Assembly (NCBI GenBank): GCA_966185765.1
Contig: CBIFVZ010000028.1
Location: 1-40,582 of the forward strand
Direction: 5' to 3'
DNA from: CBIFVZ01 sp966185765
GTDB taxonomy: Bacteria; Pseudomonadota; Gammaproteobacteria; Enterobacterales; Enterobacteriaceae
Length of the DNA: 40,582 nucleotides
Made by a program: the position numbers and the translations under genes. The notes under the pieces were generated by a model, which was not told the origin of the DNA, made no database searches, and saw only the letters and a program-made list of their open reading frames with translations. Of this stretch, positions 7,829 through 13,781 are shown piece by piece. Each line of letters starts with the position of its first letter. Within the stretch, counting starts at the first letter, position 1.

Positions 7829-9004
7829 ATGAAGATTAACTTTCCGCTGCTGGCATTGGCTATTGGCGCGTTTGGTATCGGCACCACGGAGTTTTCACCG
7901 ATGGGGTTGCTGCCCGTCATTGCCCAGGGTGTCAACGTGTCTATTCCTGCTGCCGGGATGCTGATTAGCGCCTATGCGATTGGCGTTATGGTGGGGGCAC
8001 CGTTAATGACACTGTTGTTGTCACAGCGTGGTCGGCGCAATGCGTTGCTGCTGTTGATGACTATTTTTGTGGCAGGTAACCTGCTGTCAACCCTGGCACC
8101 CAACTATGCCATGTTGATGATATCGCGCATCATCACCAGCCTGAGTCATGGGGCGTTCTTTGGGCTGGGCTCGGTTGTTGCGGCAAGTCTTGTCGCAAAA
8201 GAAAAGCAAGCGAGCGCGGTAGCGACCATGTTTATGGGGCTAACCCTTGCGAATATCGGTGGTGTGCCGGCAGCGACCTGGCTTGGCAGCACTATTGGCT
8301 GGCGTATGTCGTTTCTGGCAACGGCGGGGCTGGGCGCTGTCGCGATGGCAGCACTATGGCTGTCGCTGCCTAAAGGCGGCGCTGGCCAGCGCCCGGAGGT
8401 AAAGCGTGAGCTGACGGTACTGATGCGCCCGCAGGTTGTCGGAGCACTGCTGACCACTGTTTTGAGTGCCGGGGCTATGTTTACGCTCTATACCTATATC
8501 TCACCCGTGCTGCAACGTATCACGCACGCAACACCGTCGTTTGTTACGCTGATGCTGGTATTGATTGGTGTAGGCTTTTCCATCGGCAACTATCTGGGCG
8601 GGCGTTTTGCGGATCGTTCGGTTAACGGCACGCTCAAAGGCTTTTTGACGTTGCTTATTATTGTAATGGCGGCCATGCCGTGGCTTGCCAGTACCGAACT
8701 CGGTGCGGCAATCGGTATGGTGGTATGGGGTACGGCAACCTTTGGCGTTGTACCGCCGTTGCAGATGCGAGTGATGCGCGTGGCTCATGAAGCGCCAGGC
8801 TTGTCATCGTCAGTGAATATCGGTGCCTTCAATCTTGGTAATGCGCTGGGTGCCGCAGCGGGTGGCATTGTGATTTCCAGCGGTCTCGGGTACAGCTTTG
8901 TTCCGGCAATGGGGGCGCTTATCGCGACGCTGGGCTTGCTGCTGGTGATTTTCTCCTCTTCCCGTCAGGCTATGCAGAAAGTCTGCAGCGCTGAGACTGA
9001 ATAA
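7829..9004 (+). CDS. ydhP: YdhP, MFS transporter of unknown substrate
   Basis: 391-residue major facilitator, orthologue of E. coli YdhP (389 residues), in the DHA1 family of drug:H+ and sugar efflux proteins. Twelve hydrophobic segments are visible. Conserved stretches include FGIGTTEFSPMGLLPVIA in TM1, AYAIGVMVGAPLMTLLLSQRGRR at TM2 and the loop after it, and the C-terminal NIGAFNLGNALGAAAGGIVI. The substrate is unknown. I use the ATG at 7829, which has GGAG seven bases upstream; an ATG four bases earlier opens only a four-codon frame. The gene stands alone, preceded by a structured leader. In E. coli sodB lies beyond its 3' end, but here mepH follows directly. Confidence 0.9.
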   Translation: MKINFPLLALAIGAFGIGTTEFSPMGLLPVIAQGVNVSIPAAGMLISAYAIGVMVGAPLMTLLLSQRGRRNALLLLMTIFVAGNLLSTLAPNYAMLMISRIITSLSHGAFFGLGSVVAASLVAKEKQASAVATMFMGLTLANIGGVPAATWLGSTIGWRMSFLATAGLGAVAMAALWLSLPKGGAGQRPEVKRELTVLMRPQVVGALLTTVLSAGAMFTLYTYISPVLQRITHATPSFVTLMLVLIGVGFSIGNYLGGRFADRSVNGTLKGFLTLLIIVMAAMPWLASTELGAAIGMVVWGTATFGVVPPLQMRVMRVAHEAPGLSSSVNIGAFNLGNALGAAAGGIVISSGLGYSFVPAMGALIATLGLLLVIFSSSRQAMQKVCSAETE

Positions 9005-9065
9005 GAGTCTACGGTCCTGAGAGCGACGGGCAACAGACTGCGGCATGTCTCATCGAATACTACCG

Positions 9066-9089
9066 TAAAAACGGCCCCAAAAGGGGCCG
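9066..9089 (-). terminator. mepH terminator
   Basis: CGGCCCC-TTTT-GGGGCCG on the minus strand (9072-9089) is followed by TTTTT. It sits 30 bp beyond the mepH stop codon. The plus strand has no U-tract, so ydhP readthrough is not obviously stopped by it. Confidence 0.85.
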
Positions 9090-9118
9090 CAGAAAGGAGG
9101 GATGCAAGTGAACCTGCG

Positions 9119-9862
9119 TCAACGCAGATTTTGCGCTGTCACTACGCGCCGAGCGCCGACATAACGCTGCTGCCAGTAACTCTCGCTAAGTGAGGTTATC
9201 TGAATATCCCGGCCGGTGCGTGGCGACTGGATAAATTTGCCGTTGCCGACGTAAACGCCAACATGGTCCGCCGCACCGCGTCCACGAGTGCGAAAGAATA
9301 CCAAATCGCCGCTCTGTAGCTCAGCGCGCTGAACCGGTGCGGCATCGCGCAGGTGATACATTTCATTGGCCGTTCGCGGGATACGAATTTTGACTAAATC
9401 TTTATAGGCGTAATAGACCAGTCCACTACAGTCAAAACCGGTACGAGGTGAACTGCCGCCCCAACGGTAGGGTTTGCCAATCTGATCCATCAGCTTGTTC
9501 ATGGCCACTTTTTGGGCTTTTTGCACGCGCACCTTGTGTGCTGAAGCCAGAGTATTGCTTTTCAGGCAGCTGCGTTTGTTCTTTTTACGCCCGGTACAGG
9601 TTAGCGCGGTCGTTTCCAGGGACGGGGTAGACCGTAGCTTACCGCGACGCCGTGACGCCGTTTTGCGGTCACTGACCAGCGTTTTTTTCTTCAGGTTGCC
9701 TTTGCGTATCAGTGTGGTGCTGTGTTTTTTCTGTACCTTTTTTCCCGCAATCGCTTTGTGGGCAGAGGGTTTACCGTGAACCGTTGCCAGCGCTGAAGCG
9801 GGTAGGCTGGCCGCCAGCAGCATAGCGCACAGCGTTAACACCCTACGTTTTTTGGTTGCCAC
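9119..9862 (-). CDS. mepH: MepH, NlpC/P60 murein DD-endopeptidase
   Basis: 247-residue exported murein hydrolase, orthologue of E. coli MepH/YdhO (271 residues), which cuts D-Ala-mDAP cross-links to allow wall expansion. There is a signal-type N-terminus (KKRR followed by a hydrophobic run to ASALA near residue 26), then a very basic Lys/Arg/Thr-rich linker (about 30-105), then the NlpC/P60 domain from about 115 with catalytic Cys145 in GFDCSGLVYYAY and His200 in ADHVGVYVGNGKF. The linker is shorter than in E. coli, which accounts for the length difference. In E. coli the gene next to its 3' end is sodB; here it is ydhP. Confidence 0.92.
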   Translation of the reverse strand: MATKKRRVLTLCAMLLAASLPASALATVHGKPSAHKAIAGKKVQKKHSTTLIRKGNLKKKTLVSDRKTASRRRGKLRSTPSLETTALTCTGRKKNKRSCLKSNTLASAHKVRVQKAQKVAMNKLMDQIGKPYRWGGSSPRTGFDCSGLVYYAYKDLVKIRIPRTANEMYHLRDAAPVQRAELQSGDLVFFRTRGRGAADHVGVYVGNGKFIQSPRTGRDIQITSLSESYWQQRYVGARRVVTAQNLR

Positions 9863-10074
9863 TCATAACTCTCCTGATGAGCGTTCGACGCGAATTGTGA
9901 AAGCTGGCAAATTCTAATCCAGAAATTTTTAGCATGGCTAATACTCTTTTGTTACAGAACCAGACAAAAATGGGATCGGCTACTTATCACGCGATTTCTT
10001 GCTAAAAAGGTTATTTTAAAGGCAATTTTATTGCAGCACTGTTGGCTCAGGGGTTAACCACGTAAAAGCAGGTG

Positions 10075-10103
10075 TTTTACCTCGCCGTCGGAGTGGCTAC
10101 AAT
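10075..10103 (+). promoter_or_regulatory. Putative sigma-70 promoter of grxD
   Basis: TTTTAC and TACAAT are separated by 17 bp, 41 bp upstream of the grxD ATG. The -10 is near consensus; the -35 is weak. Confidence 0.5.
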
Positions 10104-10143
10104 GTAAGGCTTACGCCTCAGCACGTACTAAGGAAGCAAGACA

Positions 10144-10491
10144 ATGAGCAACACGATTGAAAAAATTGAGCGCCAGATCGCCGAAAACCCCATCCTTCTG
10201 TATATGAAAGGCTCTCCAAAACTGCCAAGCTGCGGCTTCTCTGCGCAGGCGGTACAGGCGCTGGCGGCCTGCGGCGAGCGTTTTGCTTATGTGGATATCC
10301 TGCAAAACCCGGATATTCGCGCTGAGCTGCCAAAGTACGCAAACTGGCCGACCTTTCCACAGCTGTGGGTTGACGGTGAGCTGGTTGGCGGCTGCGACAT
10401 CATTATTGAAATGTATCAGCGCGGTGAATTACAGACGCTGATTAAAGAAACGGCTGCAAAACACAAGCCAGAAGAGTCAGACGCGCAGTAA
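10144..10491 (+). CDS. grxD: Monothiol glutaredoxin 4
   Basis: 115-residue CGFS-type monothiol glutaredoxin, the same length and almost the same sequence as E. coli GrxD. It binds a glutathione-ligated [2Fe-2S] cluster at the dimer interface and takes part in Fe-S cluster trafficking rather than general disulfide reduction. The active-site motif CGFS is at residues 30-33, with conserved MKGSP upstream, WPTFPQLWVDGELVGGCDI (68-86) and the TFPQ cis-proline turn. Clean AAGGAAG ribosome-binding site. Its terminator, shared with the convergent rnt gene, has been split by a MITE. Confidence 0.97.
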   Translation: MSNTIEKIERQIAENPILLYMKGSPKLPSCGFSAQAVQALAACGERFAYVDILQNPDIRAELPKYANWPTFPQLWVDGELVGGCDIIIEMYQRGELQTLIKETAAKHKPEESDAQ

Positions 10492-10513
10492 TCTGCCCGC
10501 CATAAAAAAAGCG

Positions 10514-10524
10514 ACCCATCGGGT
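10514..10524. repeat. Target-site duplication, left copy
   Basis: ACCCATCGGGT, repeated in the same orientation at 10668-10678, flanks the MITE. The last T may belong to the element, so the duplication is 10 or 11 bp. Confidence 0.85.
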
Positions 10525-10667
10525 AATGCCAGTCATTTAAGCATTGAGATGAATATAAATTCATCATGATGCTTACAAGGAAAACGAAGGAATCAGGGGT
10601 TTAGTCCTGTTTTACTTCATTGATGGCTCGAATTATTGAGCCTCCTTTCCTTAAGTGACCAGCATTA
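10525..10667. mobile_element. IS4-family-like MITE, about 143 bp
   Basis: Non-coding element with imperfect terminal inverted repeats: left end AATGCCAGTCATTTAAG, right end (reverse complement) TAATGCTGGTCACTTAAG; shared form AATGCYRGTCAYTTAAG. It is bounded by a 10-11 bp direct repeat. IS4 ends begin TAATGCCGATCAGTTAAG and IS4 makes 11-13 bp duplications, so an IS4-related transposase in trans is the likely mover. Internal hairpins: GATGAAT-ATAA-ATTCATC and GGCTC/GAGCC. No ORF. Confidence 0.8.
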
Positions 10668-10678
10668 ACCCATCGGGT
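10668..10678. repeat. Target-site duplication, right copy
   Basis: ACCCATCGGGT, identical to 10514-10524, directly after the right terminal inverted repeat of the MITE. Confidence 0.85.
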
Positions 10679-10702
10679 CGCTTTTTTATATCCGAAAGGC
10701 GC

Positions 10703-11350
10703 TTACGCCTCTTCAGGCAGTGGCAGCGGCCATCCGCCCAGGCGCTTCCAGCGGTTAACGATTTCGCAAAAAAGCTGGGTTGTTTGCTCGGTATCATAAA
10801 GCGCTGAGTGCGCCTGGCTTGAATCAAACGGGAAACCTGCGGCAATACAGGCTTTAGCCAGTACCGTTTGCCCCAGCGCCAGCCCGCTTAGTGCGGCAGT
10901 GTCGAAGGTGACAAACGGATGAAACGGGTTGCGCTTAAGTCCCGCGCGCTCTGCTGCTGCCATCAGGAAGCCGTGATCGAATGTAGCGTTATGTGCCACC
11001 ATAATGGCGCGATTACAGCCGCTATCCTTAATCCCTTTGCGTACCATTTTGAAGATAGCGTGCAGTGCATCATATTCACTGACGGCTCCGCGCAGTGGGT
11101 TGCTGGGATCGATGCCGTTAAACGCCAGCGCTTCTGGCTGCAGTATGGCGCCTTCGAACGGTTCAACGTGAAAGTGCAGTGTTTCATCGGCGGTTAACCA
11201 GCCATCAGCATCCATTTTGAGCGTGATGGCGGCAATTTCCAGTAATGCGTCGGTGCTGGCATTAAAACCGGCAGTCTCTACATCGATAACCACGGGATAA
11301 AAGCCGCGAAAACGGTCGCACAGACCAGTGAGTTGAGCAGTATCGGACAT
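10703..11350 (-). CDS. rnt: Ribonuclease T
   Basis: 215-residue DEDDh exoribonuclease, the same length as E. coli RNase T. It trims the 3' ends of tRNA, 5S and 23S rRNA and removes the terminal A in tRNA end turnover. The Exo I motif VVIDVETAGFN has the metal ligands Asp23 and Glu25. Exo II is around AHNATFDHGFL, and Exo III ends with HSALYDTE. Closing residues RWKRLGGWPLPLPEEA match the family. It is downstream of gloA in the same direction (94-bp gap) and convergent with grxD; the MITE lies just beyond its 3' end. Confidence 0.97.
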   Translation of the reverse strand: MSDTAQLTGLCDRFRGFYPVVIDVETAGFNASTDALLEIAAITLKMDADGWLTADETLHFHVEPFEGAILQPEALAFNGIDPSNPLRGAVSEYDALHAIFKMVRKGIKDSGCNRAIMVAHNATFDHGFLMAAAERAGLKRNPFHPFVTFDTAALSGLALGQTVLAKACIAAGFPFDSSQAHSALYDTEQTTQLFCEIVNRWKRLGGWPLPLPEEA

Positions 11351-11417
11351 CGGTGTCTCTTAATTTACGGGGAGAAGCAAGGCGTATTATGGCAAATTTC
11401 AGGGTGGGATGCAGCAG

Positions 11418-11439
11418 GCAGGGCGCGCTTGCGCCCTGC
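11418..11439 (-). terminator. Strong hairpin after gloA
   Basis: GCAGGGCGC-AAGC-GCGCCCTGC is a perfect 9-bp stem five bases after the gloA stop, but no U-tract follows on the minus strand. It may protect the mRNA 3' end or act as a weak terminator before rnt. Confidence 0.4.
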
Positions 11440-11444
11440 ATCGG

Positions 11445-11852
11445 TCAGTTACCGAGGCCTTTACCGGCGTCTTTCGCTTCAATAAGCTCGATTTTGTAAC
11501 CGTCCGGGTCTTCTACAAAAGCAATAACCGTGCTACCACCTTTGACCGGACCGGCTTCACGGGTGACATTCCCGCCATTGCGACGAATGCGCTCGCAGGC
11601 TTCGGCAGCATTATCCACGCTCAACGCGATGTGACCGTAGGCATTACCGAGATCGTAGCTTTCCACGCCCCAGTTATAAGTCAGCTCAATGACCGCTTCT
11701 TCGCTTTCCGGGCCATAGCCAACAAATGCCAGTGAGTACTTGTACTCCGGGTTTTCACTGGTGCGCAGCAGCGTCATGCCTAGTACATTAGTATAAAACT
11801 CAATGGAGCGTTGCAGATCGCCAACGCGCAGCATTGTATGAAGTAAGCGCAT
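11445..11852 (-). CDS. gloA: Lactoylglutathione lyase (glyoxalase I)
   Basis: 135-residue Ni2+-dependent glyoxalase I, as in E. coli (135 residues). It isomerises the methylglyoxal-glutathione hemithioacetal to S-lactoylglutathione. The VOC fold is evident from MRLLHTMLRVGDLQRSIEFY (metal ligand His5), VIELTYNWG (Glu56), GHIALSVD (His74) and the C-terminal DPDGYKIELIE (Glu122). It follows nemA in the same orientation. In E. coli nemR-nemA-gloA form one NemR-controlled unit, and spacing here (95 bp with a hairpin between) allows co-transcription. Confidence 0.97.
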   Translation of the reverse strand: MRLLHTMLRVGDLQRSIEFYTNVLGMTLLRTSENPEYKYSLAFVGYGPESEEAVIELTYNWGVESYDLGNAYGHIALSVDNAAEACERIRRNGGNVTREAGPVKGGSTVIAFVEDPDGYKIELIEAKDAGKGLGN

Positions 11853-11910
11853 AAATTCCTCGTAAATATAATGGGTTATTTTTGGGACGTGCCGAACCCC
11901 GGCGTAAAGT

Positions 11911-11934
11911 ATAGCGGCGCAATGGCGCCGCTAT
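11911..11934 (-). terminator. Perfect hairpin between nemA and gloA
   Basis: ATAGCGGCGC-AATG-GCGCCGCTAT, a 10-bp perfect inverted repeat followed on the minus strand by ACTTTACG. The weak tail suggests partial termination or a processing/stability element within the nemRA-gloA transcript. Confidence 0.45.
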
Positions 11935-11947
11935 CAATCGAACTTGC

Positions 11948-13045
11948 TTACAGAGTGGGGTAGTCAGTGTAGCCTTCGGCACCCCCACCGTAGAAACTCT
12001 CCGGGCGCGGTGGGTTAAGCGGCGCGTTCTGGCGCAGACGCTCGGCGAGATCCGGGTTAGCGAGGAAATCGCGCCCAAATGCCACAGCATCAATGTAACC
12101 TGCCTCAATCAGTTTTTCTGCTTTCTCTGCCGTATAGGCACCTGCGCCGATAATCACGCCGTTAAAACGCTCACGTACCTGTTTACGGAAGGCTTCTGAA
12201 TACGGTTTACCGCCCGCCCAGTCTGGCTCGGAAATGTGCAGATAAGCCAGGTTGCGTTTGTTCAGCTCGCTAATCAGCCACAGTGCAGCGTCTTCCTGGT
12301 CTTCACCGTTATCCAGCCCGTTGAATGGTCCAAGCGGTGAAATACGAATACCAATGCGATCGGCGCTCCAGGCTGCAATAGCTGCGTCAACCACTTCAAG
12401 CGTCAGACGCGAGCGGTTTTCGACGCTGCCACCGTACTGGTCGGTACGGTGATTTGAAGCGGGTGACATGAACTGATGCAACAGATAACCGTGTGCCGCG
12501 TGTAATTCAACGAGATCGAACCCCGCTTCGTTCGCATTCGCGACCGCCTGACGGAAATCAGCGATGATGCCCGGGATCTCGTTGAGTTCAAGCGCACGTG
12601 GGGTGGAGGTATCAACACGTACAGCTTTACCTTCCTCATCGCGCAATGTGGTACGGGTTTGCGCATTAATTGCAGACGGCGCGACCGGTGCAAGACCGCC
12701 CGGTTGCAGGCTTGAGTGTGAAATCCGCCCGGTATGCCACAGCTGTACCGCCATATGGCCGTTTTCAGCGTGTACGCCATCGGTGATTTTACGCCAGGCG
12801 GTAATCTGTTGTGGGCTGTGCAGGCCCGGTGCACCGGCATAGCCTTTAGCCTGGGCAGAAATCTGCGTCGCTTCGCTGATAATAAGCCCGGCACCGGCAC
12901 GCTGGCGATAGTATTCACCCATCAGCGGCGTGGGAATGTCGCCCGGCTCAATACTGCGCAGGCGTGTCAGTGGTGCCATCAGAACGCGGTTCGGTACGTT
13001 AATGGCCCCGATGCGCAGCGGTGTGAACAGTTTTTCAGTTGTCAT
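11948..13045 (-). CDS. nemA: N-ethylmaleimide reductase, old yellow enzyme family
   Basis: 365-residue FMN-dependent flavoprotein, the same length as E. coli NemA. It uses NADPH to reduce electrophilic alkenes, nitroaromatics and chromate. Old yellow enzyme features include PLTRLRS (FMN-binding Thr near 26), HTGRISH near 105, the substrate-binding HAAHGYLLHQFMSPASNHRTD around 180-200 and VAFGRDFLANPDLAERL near the C-terminus. It is 60 bp downstream of nemR in the same direction; a NemR-half-site-like sequence overlaps its leader (13056-13073). Confidence 0.96.
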   Translation of the reverse strand: MTTEKLFTPLRIGAINVPNRVLMAPLTRLRSIEPGDIPTPLMGEYYRQRAGAGLIISEATQISAQAKGYAGAPGLHSPQQITAWRKITDGVHAENGHMAVQLWHTGRISHSSLQPGGLAPVAPSAINAQTRTTLRDEEGKAVRVDTSTPRALELNEIPGIIADFRQAVANANEAGFDLVELHAAHGYLLHQFMSPASNHRTDQYGGSVENRSRLTLEVVDAAIAAWSADRIGIRISPLGPFNGLDNGEDQEDAALWLISELNKRNLAYLHISEPDWAGGKPYSEAFRKQVRERFNGVIIGAGAYTAEKAEKLIEAGYIDAVAFGRDFLANPDLAERLRQNAPLNPPRPESFYGGGAEGYTDYPTL

Positions 13046-13055
13046 ATGGATTCCT

Positions 13056-13073
13056 TAATAGACCGGTCGTCTT
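13056..13073. promoter_or_regulatory. Second, degenerate NemR-like site at nemA
   Basis: TAATAGACCGGTCGTCTT reproduces one full half-site (TAATAGACC) of the nemR operator, while the other half is degenerate and one base closer. It sits immediately upstream of the nemA ribosome-binding region. Confidence 0.45.
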
Positions 13074-13105
13074 GTGTTGTTGTCATTCACTAAAATCACC
13101 GCCCG

Positions 13106-13708
13106 TTAAGAGACGGGCGTGATAATCGTGTTTTCTACCAGTGCCAGTGCACTTTGTAGCGGCACAGCGCTGCGGGAGATTTTGGCCTGCAGACTGGCAC
13201 CCAGCCACAGGGCGTACAGCGCCTGAGCATGTGCCTGCGCATCACCAGTAAAGGTTAGGCTGTGTTCGTCATTGCGGCCACGAATCAACGTCGTAGCCAG
13301 CAAGGCAATCACTTTGCTGGCACCCAAATCGAGCGCCGAGCGCATCTCTTCGGAGAGATCGCACACTTCAGCAGAAAGCTTGACCGTCAGGCAGTCGCAC
13401 ATCATGCCGCTTTCACAGAAGTTATTAAGCCCGATGCGATACCAGGCCAGCAGCAATTCACGGGCGCTGGCGTCACGGCGGGCAAAATGCTCGCTCAAGC
13501 GTTGCCCGGAAGTGGTGTAATAGCGCTTGAGCATTTCCACCCCAAATGCCTCTTTGGAGGGAAAGTAGTGATAAAACGACCCCTTAGGCACACCAGCGGT
13601 TCGCAGCAATTCGCTTAATCCCATTCCGGTAAAGCCGAGCTGTAAACTGAGCTGCTCGCCGGTGGCCAGTAAGTGCTCGCGAGTGTCATGTTCTGTTTTC
13701 TTGTTCAT
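13106..13708 (-). CDS. nemR: NemR, TetR-family redox/electrophile repressor
   Basis: 200-residue TetR-type repressor, orthologue of E. coli NemR (199). It releases DNA when cysteines react with hypochlorous acid, quinones or methylglyoxal. The N-terminal helix-turn-helix (MGLSELLRTAGVPKGSFYHYFPSKEAFG) is intact. The redox-sensing Cys106 lies in CDCLTVKLSAEVCDLSEEM, and the partner Lys (175 in E. coli) is Lys176 in AKISRS. Cys98 and Cys116 are also kept, while Cys104 is an extra residue compared with the E. coli protein as I recall it. It heads the nemR-nemA-gloA unit and has a palindromic operator 11 bp upstream of its ATG. Confidence 0.95.
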   Translation of the reverse strand: MNKKTEHDTREHLLATGEQLSLQLGFTGMGLSELLRTAGVPKGSFYHYFPSKEAFGVEMLKRYYTTSGQRLSEHFARRDASARELLLAWYRIGLNNFCESGMMCDCLTVKLSAEVCDLSEEMRSALDLGASKVIALLATTLIRGRNDEHSLTFTGDAQAHAQALYALWLGASLQAKISRSAVPLQSALALVENTIITPVS

Positions 13709-13718
13709 AGCGCGTTAC

Positions 13719-13744
13719 TGTAATAGACCGGTTGGTCTATTACA
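13719..13744. promoter_or_regulatory. NemR operator
   Basis: Perfect 11-bp inverted repeat TGTAATAGACC / GGTCTATTACA separated by GGTT, just upstream of nemR. It matches the TAGACC-type NemR box known in E. coli and implies autorepression. Confidence 0.88.
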
Positions 13745-13748
13745 AGTG

Positions 13749-13776
13749 TAAAATAACCCCCGTGACTACACGGGGG
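13749..13776 (-). terminator. eptA terminator
   Basis: CCCCCGTG-TAGT-CACGGGGG (13757-13776) on the minus strand is followed by TTATTTTA, five bases beyond the eptA stop and just ahead of the nemR operator. Confidence 0.85.
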
Positions 13777-13781
13777 GAAAT

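Larger units (their letters stand above)
10511..10690. terminator. grxD/rnt bidirectional terminator split by an insertion
   Basis: AAAAAAAGCGACCCATCGGGT (ending 10524) and ACCCATCGGGTCGCTTTTTT (from 10668) are the two halves of a stem GCGACCC-ATC-GGGTCGC with A and T tails on either side. The two halves are separated by a 143-144 bp element, with ACCCATCGGG(T) duplicated. The outer arms 10511-10517 and 10675-10681 can still pair, and the element's terminal repeats extend the stem inward. Confidence 0.75.
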
